Shown: positions 1-51,857 of the stretch, in pieces
Layout: each line of letters starts with the position of its first letter
Numbering within the stretch: position 1 is the first letter of the stretch
DNA from: Serinus canaria
Taxonomy: Eukaryota > Chordata > Aves > Passeriformes > Fringillidae
Direction: 5' to 3'
Length of the DNA: 64,000 nt
Assembly: GCF_022539315.1 (NCBI RefSeq)
Contig: NC_066328.1
Coordinates: 2,898,621 to 2,962,620 of the forward strand
Notes under the pieces: model-generated
Seen by the model: only the letters and a program-made list of their open reading frames with translations
What the model was told of the DNA's origin: nothing
Databases searched by the model: none
Program-made: the position numbers and the translations under genes

Positions 1-40870
<40,870 letters not shown>

Positions 40871-42253
40871 CTCTGCTGGCACAGAGGAGGGAGGAGCCTG
40901 CCATGCTCTCCATCTGAGAGTCTAAAGGATGCCTAAAAACTGCAGGAGGTGGTTTCAGCTCCTTCTCGCCATGTGACACACAGCAGGTTGTCCCCATCTG
41001 TGCCTCGATGTCCCAGCTGCTCTCCAAGGCTCTGGGGCTGCTGCAGGACAGCGTGGGCTTGCTCAGTCTGGATTCCTGCCCTGCCACACTCCCAGCCCTT
41101 CCCAGGGATCCTCAGAGTGGGACAAGAGGGTTCTGCTGTGGTGCTGCTGGCAGAACTTTGGGGGGGACACTGGGAGTGCTTCCTGTGCTCTCCAGCATGG
41201 CTGCTGGGACACTCAGCCATGAGAGCCTGTCCCCATGGCACAGCATGCATGGCCTTGCTCCAGGGCACAGGGGAGCTGGCCTGGCTCCTAGGGAATGACC
41301 CTGGGCACCCAGGAATTGTTTGATCTCACAACAGCGAGGACAGGTGGGAAGGCAAAGTATCACAAGTAAACATGAAATCATGAATGAATGACTCTGTCAC
41401 TGTGTCATAGCTCATTCTTTCCTTGCCCCAATATCCTTATTCCCAAGTGGCTGTTGGAGCAGGGCTGTCACCAAGCAGCCTCTGTGTTCCTGGGTTTCCA
41501 TGTTTCCCAGTTTGTGCCTGGGGGTGGGACCTTGCTTGCTGAGCAGGACTGAAAGGTGCAAGTTCAGGGACCTGTTCCACCCACAGACTGGTGCTGAGGG
41601 CACTCAGGCTTGTCCCCCAGGGCTTGTTTTGTCCCTCCAGTCCCTCTCCCACAAGCATGGCTGGGGCTGCAGGGAACCAGACAGGGATCCTGGCCTGGGT
41701 TAAAGCCATCCAGCAGGAAAGTGAGATACAGGGCTGTGTTTCCTGCTCTGGTTTGGGACTGCTCCTCCAGCCGTGCCAGGGCCAGAACAAGAGGCAAGAG
41801 CCCTGGGACATGCCAGGGCCTTGGGACAGCAGGAGCTTGTGCCAGCTCATCCCTGCTTGTGTGAGGCTGGAGCTTTTCCCAGAACTGCAGGCTCTCAGGA
41901 GCACACCAACCCACACCTGCACCTGCTCACACCAACTGGGTGAAACTGGGAGCTTTAGCTGACTTACCTTCCAGCAGCCACTGAGGGAGCTTCTTTGGGG
42001 TCCCTTCAGTGAGTCTGCCCCTGCAGCTGCAACAGGGATGGTAGGGAAGAGCAAAAAAACATATCTGCCCTAAAAGTCAGATCAACACCACTGCAGGCCC
42101 TGTCTAAACCAGCCCCAGGACCTGAGCATCAAGGTGAGCTACTGCAATCAGAAAAAAAGCTGCCCAGAAGGACCTAAACCCAATTCTTTCATGGGATGGG
42201 GAGATGAGTATTTAAAAAGAATCTTGAGCTTTTTTATTGCATATGAACCTTAA

Positions 42254-42277
42254 GGTGGGGGTGGAGGTGGGGGGGTG
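42254..42277 (+). other. G-rich tract, possible G-quadruplex
   Basis: The + strand carries several close G runs, including GGTGGGGGTGGAGGTGG followed by a longer G run. Four or more G tracts lie within about 25 bases. In the presumed NPRL3 3' UTR it could fold in RNA. This is a sequence-level prediction only. Confidence 0.5.
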
Positions 42278-42484
42278 TGTCCCTGTCACCCACCCAGTGT
42301 GGCCTGCAGTCCTGCAGGTCCTGCCCTGAATCCTGAAGGTTTTTCCTCTCTGTACCTCAAGCCAGGCTGCTGCACCAGTGGGGGTTCACACAGTGCTAAG
42401 TTCTGAACTGGTTTCAAAAGCAGCTGGGAAAATGAACAAAACCCCATTCTTGTTCTCCAAGCTGGACATTAGATACTGGTAGAG

Positions 42485-42795
42485 GTTGGAAGGGGTCTCT
42501 GCTCAAAGGGAAGGTGTTAGCTCAGGTCAGTCAGGACCCTGTCTGTGGAAGTGTGAATGGCCCAGAGCTTCTCTGGGCCCCTGTTCCAGTTTTTGACCAC
42601 CCTCATGGGGAAATTTTTTTTCCATAGAGCTAATGAGAACTTCCTGTTTTCCAGCTGGTGGCCTGTTGCCTCTCATCCTGTCTGAGAGCAGCCTGGCTGT
42701 CTTCTCTATCCCCTCCCCTGAGGTAGCTGCAGACACCAGTAAGATTCTCCCTTTACATCCTTCTCTCCCAGCTCCCATCCTTTCAGTCTGCTCTG
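42485..42795 (-). mobile_element. CR1 LINE fragment, antisense
   Basis: On the + strand the words GGTTGGAAGGGGTCTCTGCT, GAGCTTCTCTGGGCCCCTGT, CCAGTTTTTGACCACCCTCA and TGGCCTGTTGCCTCTCATCC occur in the order of an antisense CR1 3' region. It lies inside the presumed NPRL3 3' UTR. Borders are approximate. Confidence 0.85.
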
Positions 42796-43003
42796 CTGCC
42801 ACCCAATTTTTAAACTATTTCCAAGCAGCAGCCAAGCACTGGCCTCTGCTGAGGGCTGAAGTGATGGGAGCAGCTCAGAGCTGCAACCCTTCTCCTCTCA
42901 GCCACCCTAATTAAGTCTGGATCCGTTGGCAAGGGAGAAAGTAGCCTTCAGTGTCCAAAACCAGCCTCAGTTCTGGCTGGGAGGCCCAGGCCAGTCTCCT
43001 GCA

Positions 43004-43009
43004 AATAAA
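43004..43009 (+). terminator. NPRL3: Poly(A) signal AATAAA, probable NPRL3 end
   Basis: This is the first canonical AATAAA on the + strand after the NPRL3 stop. A CA dinucleotide and a TTGTG stretch follow within 15-35 bp, as expected for cleavage near 43,020-43,030. A second + strand AATAAA at 43235-43240 lies inside the MPG coding exon and would make an antisense overlap if used. Confidence 0.55.
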
Positions 43010-43044
43010 GCTTCACCTTGCCCCATTCATTGTGACAAAGTACA

Positions 43045-43050
43045 TTTATT
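43045..43050 (-). terminator. MPG: Poly(A) signal AATAAA, probable MPG end
   Basis: TTTATT on the + strand reads AATAAA on the - strand, about 100 bp after the MPG stop codon. It gives a short 3' UTR. It is the first canonical signal downstream of that stop. Confidence 0.7.
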
Positions 43051-43151
43051 GTTAAAAACCCCCCAAGCCCCTCTGTCTGCCATGATACGGCTTGAGGACA
43101 TTGTACAGAGCTCAGCTCAAGTCCTGGTCCCCGAGACACTTGCAGGACTTG

Positions 43152-43546
43152 TCAGCTGCCAGGGGAGTGTCCCCTTGCTGCCATCTCTCTCTCTATTTTC
43201 TTGTCTACAACACTCACAAATCTGTTTCCTCGTAAATAAAACCTGAGTGGTTTCTGTGCCCACTCTCCCCTGTTGCCAATGCCAATCCTGGTGGTGGCCA
43301 CCACGTCCTGCTCCCCCGGCGGGTCCTGTCCTGGCACCATCCAGATTGCAGCATCCTGAGTCAGGTCCCTTTGGTCAAAAGCCTTGTCGATGCCAAACGC
43401 CTGGCAGAGCTTGGAGGGCCCATTGCACAGCTGCCAGTCCTTGAGCAGCCTGCTGGGTGCTTTCCTGGAGGCCCTGCGCAGCTCCCTCATAGTATCCAGG
43501 CCCTGCAGAGGTTCCAAGGAACGCAGCAGCACTGCAGCCCCTTCTC
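43152..43546 (-). CDS. MPG: MPG terminal coding exon
   Basis: Acceptor tgttctgcacag (read on the - strand) precedes 43546 and TGA is at 43154-43152. It enters in phase 1. It reads EGAAVLLRSLEPLQGLDTMR, then GPSKLCQAFGIDKAFDQRDL and GEWAQKPLRFYLRGNRFVSV. Human has DGACVLLRALEPLEGLETMR and GEWARKPLRFYVRGSPWVSV. The last about 15 residues are free to vary. Confidence 0.97.
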
Positions 43547-46500
43547 CTGTGCAGAACAAGAGCTGGATGTTAGTATGGGGCTGTTTTCTGGGAATGCCTC
43601 ACCTTTCAGCCCACTGCCAGCAGCACTGCAGCTCTGAGCCCATGGCTCAGCCTGATGGAGGAAGGAATGGCCTGGTGCACCCAACCATGGGGCCTGTCCT
43701 TTGCTCCAAGGACACTCCCTTCCTCCTGCGAATCTCCAGTGTCCTGTAGCTCTGTGCCCTTCATTCTGCAGTGCTGACTTGCTCTTCCCAGCTCCACCTG
43801 ATGCTGCTAAGTCTGGCTGCTGCTCCAAGGCTTGCCAGAGGGCAAGAACTTTTTCTTATGTCAGCACAATGTTCAGGAATAAATATACATCTGGCTCAGT
43901 TTTGGCAGAGGTATCCAAAGCTCTGCTCCCAAAGCCAGTGGATTTCTAATAAACTCTGATTACAAGAACTCCAGCTAACAAAGGCAAGGAGGAATGAGTG
44001 TGGATGCTGCCAGCAGAAAGAGGGAGCTTGCAGAGTGAGGCTGCGCAAAGAGAAACCTGGGAAGGAGCTGCAGGCACTGGGAGCAGTCACTGCTGAGGGA
44101 GCCAGGGCTGGTACCAATCCAAACTCCCTGTAAGGTGTAACAGCTGGGATGAGCATGGCCTTGGGTCACTGCACAGCTCCAGTAGAGTGTGATCTGGACA
44201 CATGTGCCAGGGAAGCTCTCCCAAGGCAGAGACCTGGGGCAGGACAGGGCTCCTCAGTCTGGCTGTGCGATGCACAGCGCTGGGAGCAGCACTTAGCAGA
44301 AGAGACCTTTCTATGACAAAAACTGAACAAAATGGACAAATTATTTTCTCAAATGTGATCTGCCACCCTGTCAGAAGCCTCAGGTCCCCTGCTCTCCCAG
44401 CTGTTGCAGCCAGGTGACAGCAAAGCAAAGATGCAGCTCTGAGCAGACATTCCCTGTCAGACAAGGATCTCCAGCCTAAGTGGGACAGAAACCTTTTCCT
44501 GGTATTTTCCAGGGGCCAGCAGGGGCCCAGGTCTCCTCCTGCGTGGGTGAGGAGAACACTGGCACAGGGCCTGCGTGCAGCCCTATACAGCTCCCCCTGT
44601 GCTGGCCACCCACAGCTTTCCTCCCACCAGCATCTGCACAGTGCTGCTCCCCAGAGTCCCCTCTCCCTCTCCAGCCTCAAACATCTGGAGCCATGCTCAT
44701 GCCTGGCAAAGGCTTTTTTTGTAGGCACTGGCAGATCCCTAAGGACCTGTGATTTCCCAAAATAGGATCCCTCTCATTTTTTGTACAAATCCCACACTAA
44801 ATTACCCCTCTGAGCTCCCAGTGAGGTCCTGGTTCCTGGCTATCTGAGGTGTGCCTGCTGCCCTGAACCATCTCAGAACTCCTGCTGCCCTGACTACAGC
44901 TCGGTGAAGTCAGCCTGGATTCCAACAGCTGTCAGCAATCTGTTCCCAGGCACTCCCTTCTCCAAGGAGGGGGACTGATGCTAATCTGGCAGCCAAAAGC
45001 CGCTTCCCTGGCCTAACAGTGATTTAGAGCTCAAAGGTCATTTCAGAATTTTAAGAACATGTTCCATGTCCTAATTCTGCTTTTTATCAATGCACAAAGA
45101 AACATCCTTCCCATCATGTTGCTGCCTCCCTTGCCAGGAACAACTGCAGGATTCTGAGCAATCTCTCATTACACTGCTTGCTTTCACCCATCTCAACTGC
45201 AAGGGGAAACTGCGGTCACACTTGAATTGAACCAAGTCCTTGGGAGTTCACATGAAGAGAGACGAGCACTTGGAAATCTGTGGGTGCTCCCAGAGCAGCA
45301 CAGAGCCCAGCCAAGGGGTACTGACAATTTCTGTCTCTGGCTGCTCCTTCTGCATTTCCAGCTGGAAGTTTCCAGGTTCTTTCTAGCTGTGTGTTACACA
45401 CACTCCACTCTGCCCAGAGAAAGCCTTGAGAAGAGGTGGAGACAGCAAGGCAGGACATGAGTGCAGGGATACCATGATGAGCTATTGCCTTCTTCCCCTC
45501 ACACCTCTGGCTCCTCCTGAGCACACCTCCACAACAGAAATTTAATTTAAATTCCTAAAGAGTGGCTGAGTCAACTCCAGAGTGCTTCAGCCTGGCTTCT
45601 TCCCCCTCTCAGCCTGCAGCAGCTCACTCTCAGGGGTCACCTGAGTTCAGTATCTGCCCAATGTGCACACAGCAGCAGCAGCAGGGCCAGCTGGAGATGC
45701 TGAGTATTTATCTCTCCTGTTAAGAGTCACTCCATATAATGAGCAGCATTCAGGGCTAAAAGCTGGGATCTAACAACACTGCAGAGGTCAATTCTCTCCC
45801 TGAGCAGCCAGAATTCATAACATGACAGTGGAGTCCCACACCCCCACAGCACAGTTTCCTGCTCCTTCCCTGAAACAGCTCCAGCTCCCAGGCTTGGAAA
45901 CAGCTCATGGCCACGCAGAGAAGAGAATTTTCTCCTCCATTCACCCACCTGACTCAGTGCTCCCCAATACTTCCTCCAAAATCCTAGTCTAGGAGCTGAA
46001 AGTTAGGGAGAAGTCCCTGCAGTGTGACCCTGGGCTGAGCACCACCAGGCTCTCGATTTTACAAGCTTTTCTTTCAGATCTGGCAGCAAAATACAGACCG
46101 TGGCAAATTCCAGAGAAACAGATCACAGCTAAGTCAAAGAGAGGCATGACTGGCATTTATCCTCTTCCTGAGGCAAGAGAAGCCCCACATCTCTCTTAAC
46201 TCTAGGGAAAGCCCTTAGCACTGAGATTATTGTGCAGCTCAGGATATACTGCAGGATTCATGCACAGTAAAAGACTTTGGCTATGTTTTCTATAAGCTCT
46301 TCTCCTCTACCACCCATGATTTCTCCAAATGTAGTGATGCCTGCTGTGGCTTCAGGCAGTTGCAGTATTTCACTCAGGGACGGGAGGACCTCTCACAGTA
46401 AAATTCCCCATAATGAAGCTTTATCTCAGTGATGTGCATGAAGATTTCCCCTTCCTCTCTGACAAAGAATACTGGATCCCCTCCCCATCTCATTATGATT

Positions 46501-49500
46501 TCATGAACACAGGGCTGTGAATGACACACTCTTCCCATCCCTGAATGATACTGGAACCTAAACCTCAGCATCAACCAATAAACAGAGAAGGTTTATTCCA
46601 CCTGGAGTCAGAGGCTGTGAGGTTGTGTATCAAAACAAGTGATCCCTAAAGAGTCAGAACTCCACTACTTCAGAGGATACACTTGTCTCTTGGAGCTGTT
46701 TGCCTTCAGAGCATGCTATGAAGAAGGACCAAGCTATGCCATAAGAGATTTTTTTTTTATTTTTTTTCAGGGTTTCTTTGTGTTTTTTCACAGCCAGAGT
46801 CAAACCAAAGTTCTGAAAATCCCATATCCAGAGAATGAAATGCTTTTGCCCTCTAGCGAGGTGCCACTGTGAAGATGACTCCCTCAATCCTTCCCTCAGA
46901 CTAAGCCACAGCACAATAAACAATTCCTCCTCCCCCTAACTGGAGAAAAACATCTCGGGTGTGATTCCTCCCTATACTCTCTCTTTCAACACTTCTGCAC
47001 GTGGGCAAATACACAGAGGGGACAGCTCCAGTTTGTGTAGCTGCATCAGTGGTGCACAGTGTGCACAGCCAGGGCACTGACTGCAGTGCTCTGACAAAGC
47101 TGGCAGTGACAGCTCTGCCTGGCGTCACTCCTGTGGGACAGGGTGATGGGGAGGGAGTTTGTAACAAAATTGCAATGAATTCCAACACCACAGGGAGCCC
47201 TTTAACTGCTTTGCTACAAACCTAAAAACAGGTAGATAAGGAAAATTTTCCCAAAGTGTGTATTTCAAAGAAATCTTTCCAGAATTCAAAGGCTAAACAG
47301 ATTTTTTAAAATAAAAAGTATTATTCTTAGTATTTTAATCACCAAGAATCCCATCCTGACAAATGAACCATGTGCTTTCATAATCTGAACAGATGTGGCA
47401 GAGCCAATGTAAGGAAGGTCACATGTGTGTGTTCATCCACCAGACTCAGATCCTCAGTTGGAAAGTCAGGCTCTTCCCCCACACTATAATGTGGCACTAT
47501 TTTTCTGCTTGGCCTCTGTCCAGAGGCCAAAACCTGAGCATTCATGGTCACAGTTACATTTGTTCTCCACTTAGGAATACACAAGCTTTTTAACCTTTAG
47601 CATTGAAATAGTGAAAAAGAAATAAACTGGGTTTGAGATTTTTTCTAACAGAATGAGTAGTTACCTAGGAAACACTTGCTGTCATTTCAAGGTGTCTAAT
47701 TAAACAAGAGATTCATTGCAAGGCAAATACTGTCATTCTTACAGGACAGGAAAAAGAAGGAAGTTTTCAGTAATGCTTGTTAAGAGTCTTGAAATGTGAA
47801 AGACAGTTTAAGTAAATTACAGAATAATTTAATTAGAGCTTGATTATTATTTCTTGAGAATAATAAAAGAAGATTCAAGATTCTGTAACAGTCTGGGTAT
47901 TTTGATTTGGGTGGGTTTTTTTTTGGCTTTTAGATACAGCTAGACAGATAAATTGCTTCTGCTGACTCCTTGCTTAAGCTTAGGACATCTCAGACTTTTT
48001 GTTTTCCCCAACAGTTCATTCAGCCTGTGAAGAAAAAGGCAGGAGACAGAGGAGTTTCCTGCCATGGCAACAGACACCAAGATTCAGGCTGTCATTAATG
48101 ACTCTGAATTTTTCTCTACATCACCACTTTTGAGGAACAAGGTTCACTGAATCATATGACTGAGGCAGCAGTGCAGGTCATCAAAACTGAAAGCTCCATC
48201 CTATCCAGATTCTCCCTCATTTCTCAATCTTGCTGTGCTGCCTGTGCACAGGTACACCGTGATCACAGTGGCAAAGCTCAGGTCTCAAGGGAGGATGATG
48301 ACAGCAAGTCACTGCCATCAGAGAGCCCACAGAGAGCTCACAAGTGACTTACAGCACCACTGTAGCTTGAAATGTCAGTCCCATCCTGCAGGCATTCCAT
48401 CTCTTTCAGCCTCAGCTTACCTTGGCTGGAAACATTCATGCAGAAATAAATCCCATAGATCTGGTACACGTACAGAGTTCCTGGTTTCATGAACATTGCT
48501 GCATTCCGTTGTGTTTGCTTCCCACCTTTCGAGTGAGAAGCTTCATCTTCCCCACCCAGATAAGCTTCTGTTTCAACAATCCTGCCCCAGAGCTCTCTGC
48601 CATCAGGAAGTTTGCGAACTAAAATCTGAAAGAGAGGTCAGAGTGCATCAGTTACCAGCCCTCAGTACAAAATAACCACAGCAAGAGCTGTGGAAACAGA
48701 GAAGTTGGAAAAAAAGGACCTGATGGTACTAAATCCTCTCCAGTGAGCAGTTTATAAGCTAACACCGACTTTTTCAGCTTCCACAGCCCAGTAAAAGGAG
48801 CTCCCACTGTCACTCACCCCACAAAATGCCTGGAGTGTCTAGATGGGGCAGTATGAAACAGAACCAATTTATGATCCTACATATACTAAAGCCCACGGAG
48901 GTGCTTTTGTGGTTATTTTCTGTATTCTCCACTCCAATCCATCAGGTTTAAGGCAAAAATCACTGCTGATATCAACCTTGAAGCATCATGACTGTATAAT
49001 CTTTAGATCAGAAGAAATATGACAGTGGCACAATTAAATAACTGCTATGATTAGACAGTTTCCCTCCCTAGAGATGTTTCAAACAAGTCCCAGTCCCAAA
49101 TCACAGAGATAATCAGCTCTAGAGAGGGCATCAATGCTATTTCAGTATTTTCTGCACCAAAGAGAAGGGCAGTGCAGGAGAGATGGGAATTGGCTTCAGG
49201 CAGACAAGAGATCTTTGTTATTACAATGTGTTCTTGCTGCTGGTACCTCCTTAAATAAAACAAAGCAGATGCAGGGGAAACAAAACATGAGAGTCAAAAT
49301 ATTCTCTTTAAAAATAAAGCAACCACTAAGCTTTGTACAAAGGAATTTGTGGTTTGACCTGATTTCTAAACGTTGTGCTTTATTTAACGTGTATGAAATA
49401 CTGCAGCACAGTCTCGTTTGGGCACCAGCAATCAGTTTAATTATAACACTTTAATTATGCAGCTGTTCAAAGATGACCTTCAGAAAACAAAGCTTAATTC

Positions 49501-51853
49501 CTAACAGATGTTTGCGCTGGATTGGTAATGCAGATATTGATCTGATCCATAACGGATGCTCCAGGAGTTGGTTTCCAAAGCTGCAGGTCCAGTATATCAG
49601 TTTCCCTACAGCCCTTGTCAAATTGTTTTAAATAATCTGTTTATTATTTTTTATGAGAAAAAAAAGCACTGGTGTTCAGCAAGTGCCTGGGAACACCCCA
49701 AAACCAGACCCATATGGCTGCATTTCTCCCTCAGTATGATGAAATGCAATGGTTAGCTTATGGGTTTAAAAGCATCCAGACATTTCCCTGTCTTCAGACA
49801 CATCAAATATTCTGCTGAAAAAAGATTTTTAAAATGCTGATAATTCCCAACACCTCACAGTAAGCCATTTCATAAAGGTTATTTTTCTCATTGAGGATGT
49901 ATCTTGATGTTATGGCAGTTCCCTCTGAATGGCCATTCACTGCATGTACCTTTTTTGTTTCCAAGAACTCAGGTATCATGAAGATAAGCAAGAGTAATAT
50001 AGCAGGTGCCTCCAAAATTTGGTAGAATGAAGGTAATGAAGGAAAAACTAAATTACCTTTATGAGAGAATAGGCTGGGTGATGGGAAACTGGGGGTTATA
50101 CTTTTAAGAAAATGTAAAGTTAAGATAGAAATCAAGTGGTTTGGAATACTAGACTTAAATAGGAAAAATACAGAATTAGGACTCAAAAATCATCTGCCCA
50201 AAGTAACTGAATGAGGGTGATGGAGCCAATAAGACAACAAAAATGTATGAATAATGGGAGACTTCAGGCATAGAGCAGGACATGTGCAATGTTTGCTTAG
50301 ACACCATCAAATGTTATGCAGAGCAAGGAATCAAGAACCTCATGAGAAAAGACTCAGTTCTCAGATCTGGAGCAAAACACAAAGTCTTTTCCAAACTTAC
50401 TCCTGAAAAACAACTCAGTACCATGACCGTGAAGGATAAAGTTCAGTGTCTTTTCACAAGCATTAAAGTCCAAAAATAATCTACTAGAGTCCTGCCTAGC
50501 AGCACAAAGAGGAGACTATGTAAAGTGAGGGAGCTTGTTGGGAAGAGCTTTAGAGGCAGCCAAAGGTTAAGGCCTGAAAGGCAAGCCTCTAGCAGGATAT
50601 CTGCAAAGATAGCAACACATGTGGAGTATCACAAAGAGGTGAAGGCAGACCAGCATGAAACCCAGCAGGGCTAAAAGGCAGAGCAAAGGCGTCACTTACA
50701 AGCAAGATATCCTTAGAAAATAAAAAAAGGCTGGATGCAGCAAAACAGGCCAAAACCAACAGTTTGTGGAACAAATTCCTGGAGTTATCTAAAGCCATGA
50801 GAACCCAGAGAGTCTGCTCACCCTGCAGACAATAAAGGTATAAAAAAGACTCAGAGAAGATAAGAGCATAGCAGTGAAACTGAACACACATTTTTCAGTC
50901 GAGTTTAGCAGGCCCAGGACTGGAACTTTTTATAGGGATAATGCTAAGGAACTCCCTCCCCTGGAAACAGCCAGAGAGTTTTCTGAAGGACTCACTGAGC
51001 AGAAGAGTCAATCTCCACCACTCTGATTTCCAAAGGCTTTCAGCAAGGTCCAAAGACTTCTCAAAGTTTATGCAATGGGCTAAGGGAAAAGTCCTTGCAT
51101 GAACAGGTAATGACTTGGAAACTCAGAAACAAAAGATAGGAATAGAAATATTTGGAGTGAAAAGAGCTTAACTGTGGGACTGTGCAATCCTTAGCATAAC
51201 AAGACAGTAAAATGGAGGCAAAGAAGATGTTGCTGACTGCAGAGCATTGCTTTCCACTGGGCTAAGCAAGAAACAAAAACAAGTAAAGCAATTGCTGAAA
51301 GGAAGATAATGGGCCTGAAACAGCCTTCAAACCATAAGTAGCTAAACACATTTTAGTAAACAGAAAAAAGGAAGCAAAACTCCACCAAAAAAACCCCCAA
51401 TTAAAAATGCGACAGACTAAATCTGAAAAATTACTTCTCTGACTTCATCCAGAATAGACTCAGCTACTGGTCTTTAAATTCCACTGCATTTAGTAAGAGA
51501 AGGAATGAGAGCTGTATTCCTAAAATAGCCAAGCCCAGGAGTCAAATGGCAAAAAAAGAATTTCATCCTTTTACACTAAGTCATTAGCTAGCACATAATC
51601 CAGTACAAGAATCTCAGTGCTCATGCCTTACCTGTCCCAGAAAGGACTTGGCTAGACTAACACAGGGCTGGTTGAAAAAGTCTTCTTGTAGCTGAGGAGA
51701 ATTTTTTTTCTCTACCACAAAATATTTGCTGCTTTTTGGAGAAGGGTCTGCTCCAGGTGTAGTGTTCAGCTGCTCCACAGCATTGATCTGAGGGAAGCTG
51801 CTGGTGTTTTGAAGAGCACTTAACTGAGCCAACAGCTTTCTTTTTCTTGGCAT
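43152..51853 (-). CDS. MPG: MPG, N-methylpurine (3-methyladenine) DNA glycosylase
   Basis: Three coding exons on the - strand (51853-51632, 48625-48421, 43546-43152) join to 822 bp, or 273 residues plus TGA. The human protein has 298. MPG cleaves the glycosidic bond of alkylated and deaminated purines (3-methyladenine, 7-methylguanine, hypoxanthine, ethenoadenine) and starts base excision repair in the nucleus. The motif VETEAYLGGEDEASHSKGG holds the general-base Glu and a base-stacking Tyr. LYVYQIYGIYFCMN holds the Tyr pair that inserts into DNA and flanks the flipped base. GPSKLCQAFGIDKAFDQRDL is the family's C-terminal signature. The start is the first ATG of its exon, four bases after an acceptor, and gives a lysine/arginine-rich MPRKRK that may be a nuclear signal. 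The N-terminal 50 residues are diverged, as usual in this family. Confidence 0.96.
43547..48420 (-). other. MPG: MPG intron 3
   Basis: A 4.9-kb intron. It holds a short CAG run near 45,671-45,685, a mixed T-rich tract near 46,748-46,767 and a 213-codon open frame on the MPG sense strand (44,728-44,087) with no recognisable domain. No RNA gene or clear repeat family is seen. Confidence 0.75.
48421..48625 (-). CDS. MPG: MPG middle coding exon (active site)
   Basis: Acceptor ctctctttcag precedes 48625 and donor CAAG|gtaagc follows 48421. It enters in phase 0 and leaves in phase 1. It reads ILVRKLPDGRELWGRIVETE, then AYLGGEDEASHSKGGKQTQR and NAAMFMKPGTLYVYQIYGIY before FCMNVSSQ. It carries the catalytic Glu, the DNA-intercalating Tyr residues and the Asn of the CMN motif. 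No published-style key residue is missing. Confidence 0.97.
48626..51631 (-). other. MPG: MPG intron 2
   Basis: A 3.0-kb intron. The part from about 50,200 to 51,250 has an A-rich, LINE-like texture (phrases such as GTAATGACTTGGAAACTCAG) that may be a very old CR1-type remnant, but I cannot align it convincingly. Nothing else is recognised. Confidence 0.65.
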
Positions 51854-51857
51854 AGTT
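51632..51857 (-). CDS. MPG: MPG first coding exon with start codon
   Basis: An acceptor ccatcttctag precedes 51857, four 5' UTR bases follow, then ATG at 51853-51851. Donor GACAG|gtaagg follows 51632 in phase 0. It encodes 74 residues: basic MPRKRKLLAQLSALQ, a Ser/Pro-rich variable linker, then EDFFNQPCVSLAKSFLGQ, which aligns with human EFFDQPAVPLARAFLGQ. The 51854-51857 bases are untranslated. Confidence 0.92.

Larger units (their letters stand above)
40871..43025 (+). other. NPRL3: Presumed NPRL3 3' untranslated region
   Basis: From the stop codon I see no AATAAA on the + strand until 43004. The variant AGTAAA at 41365-41370 could serve an earlier, shorter end. If the 43004 signal is used, the 3' UTR is about 2.15 kb and includes an antisense CR1 insertion and a G-rich run (42254-42277). 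Length and end are inferred from signals only. Open frames on both strands here (for example 41,437-42,054 on the - strand) are taken as chance. Confidence 0.5.

Noticed and set aside
41437..42054. 205-codon - strand open frame downstream of NPRL3
   Set aside because: It has no recognisable domain, overlapping open frames occur on the + strand, and it lies in the presumed 3' UTR.
50200..51250. Possible very old LINE-like stretch in MPG intron 2
   Set aside because: The texture resembles LINE sequence, but I could not align enough ordered words to call it with confidence.
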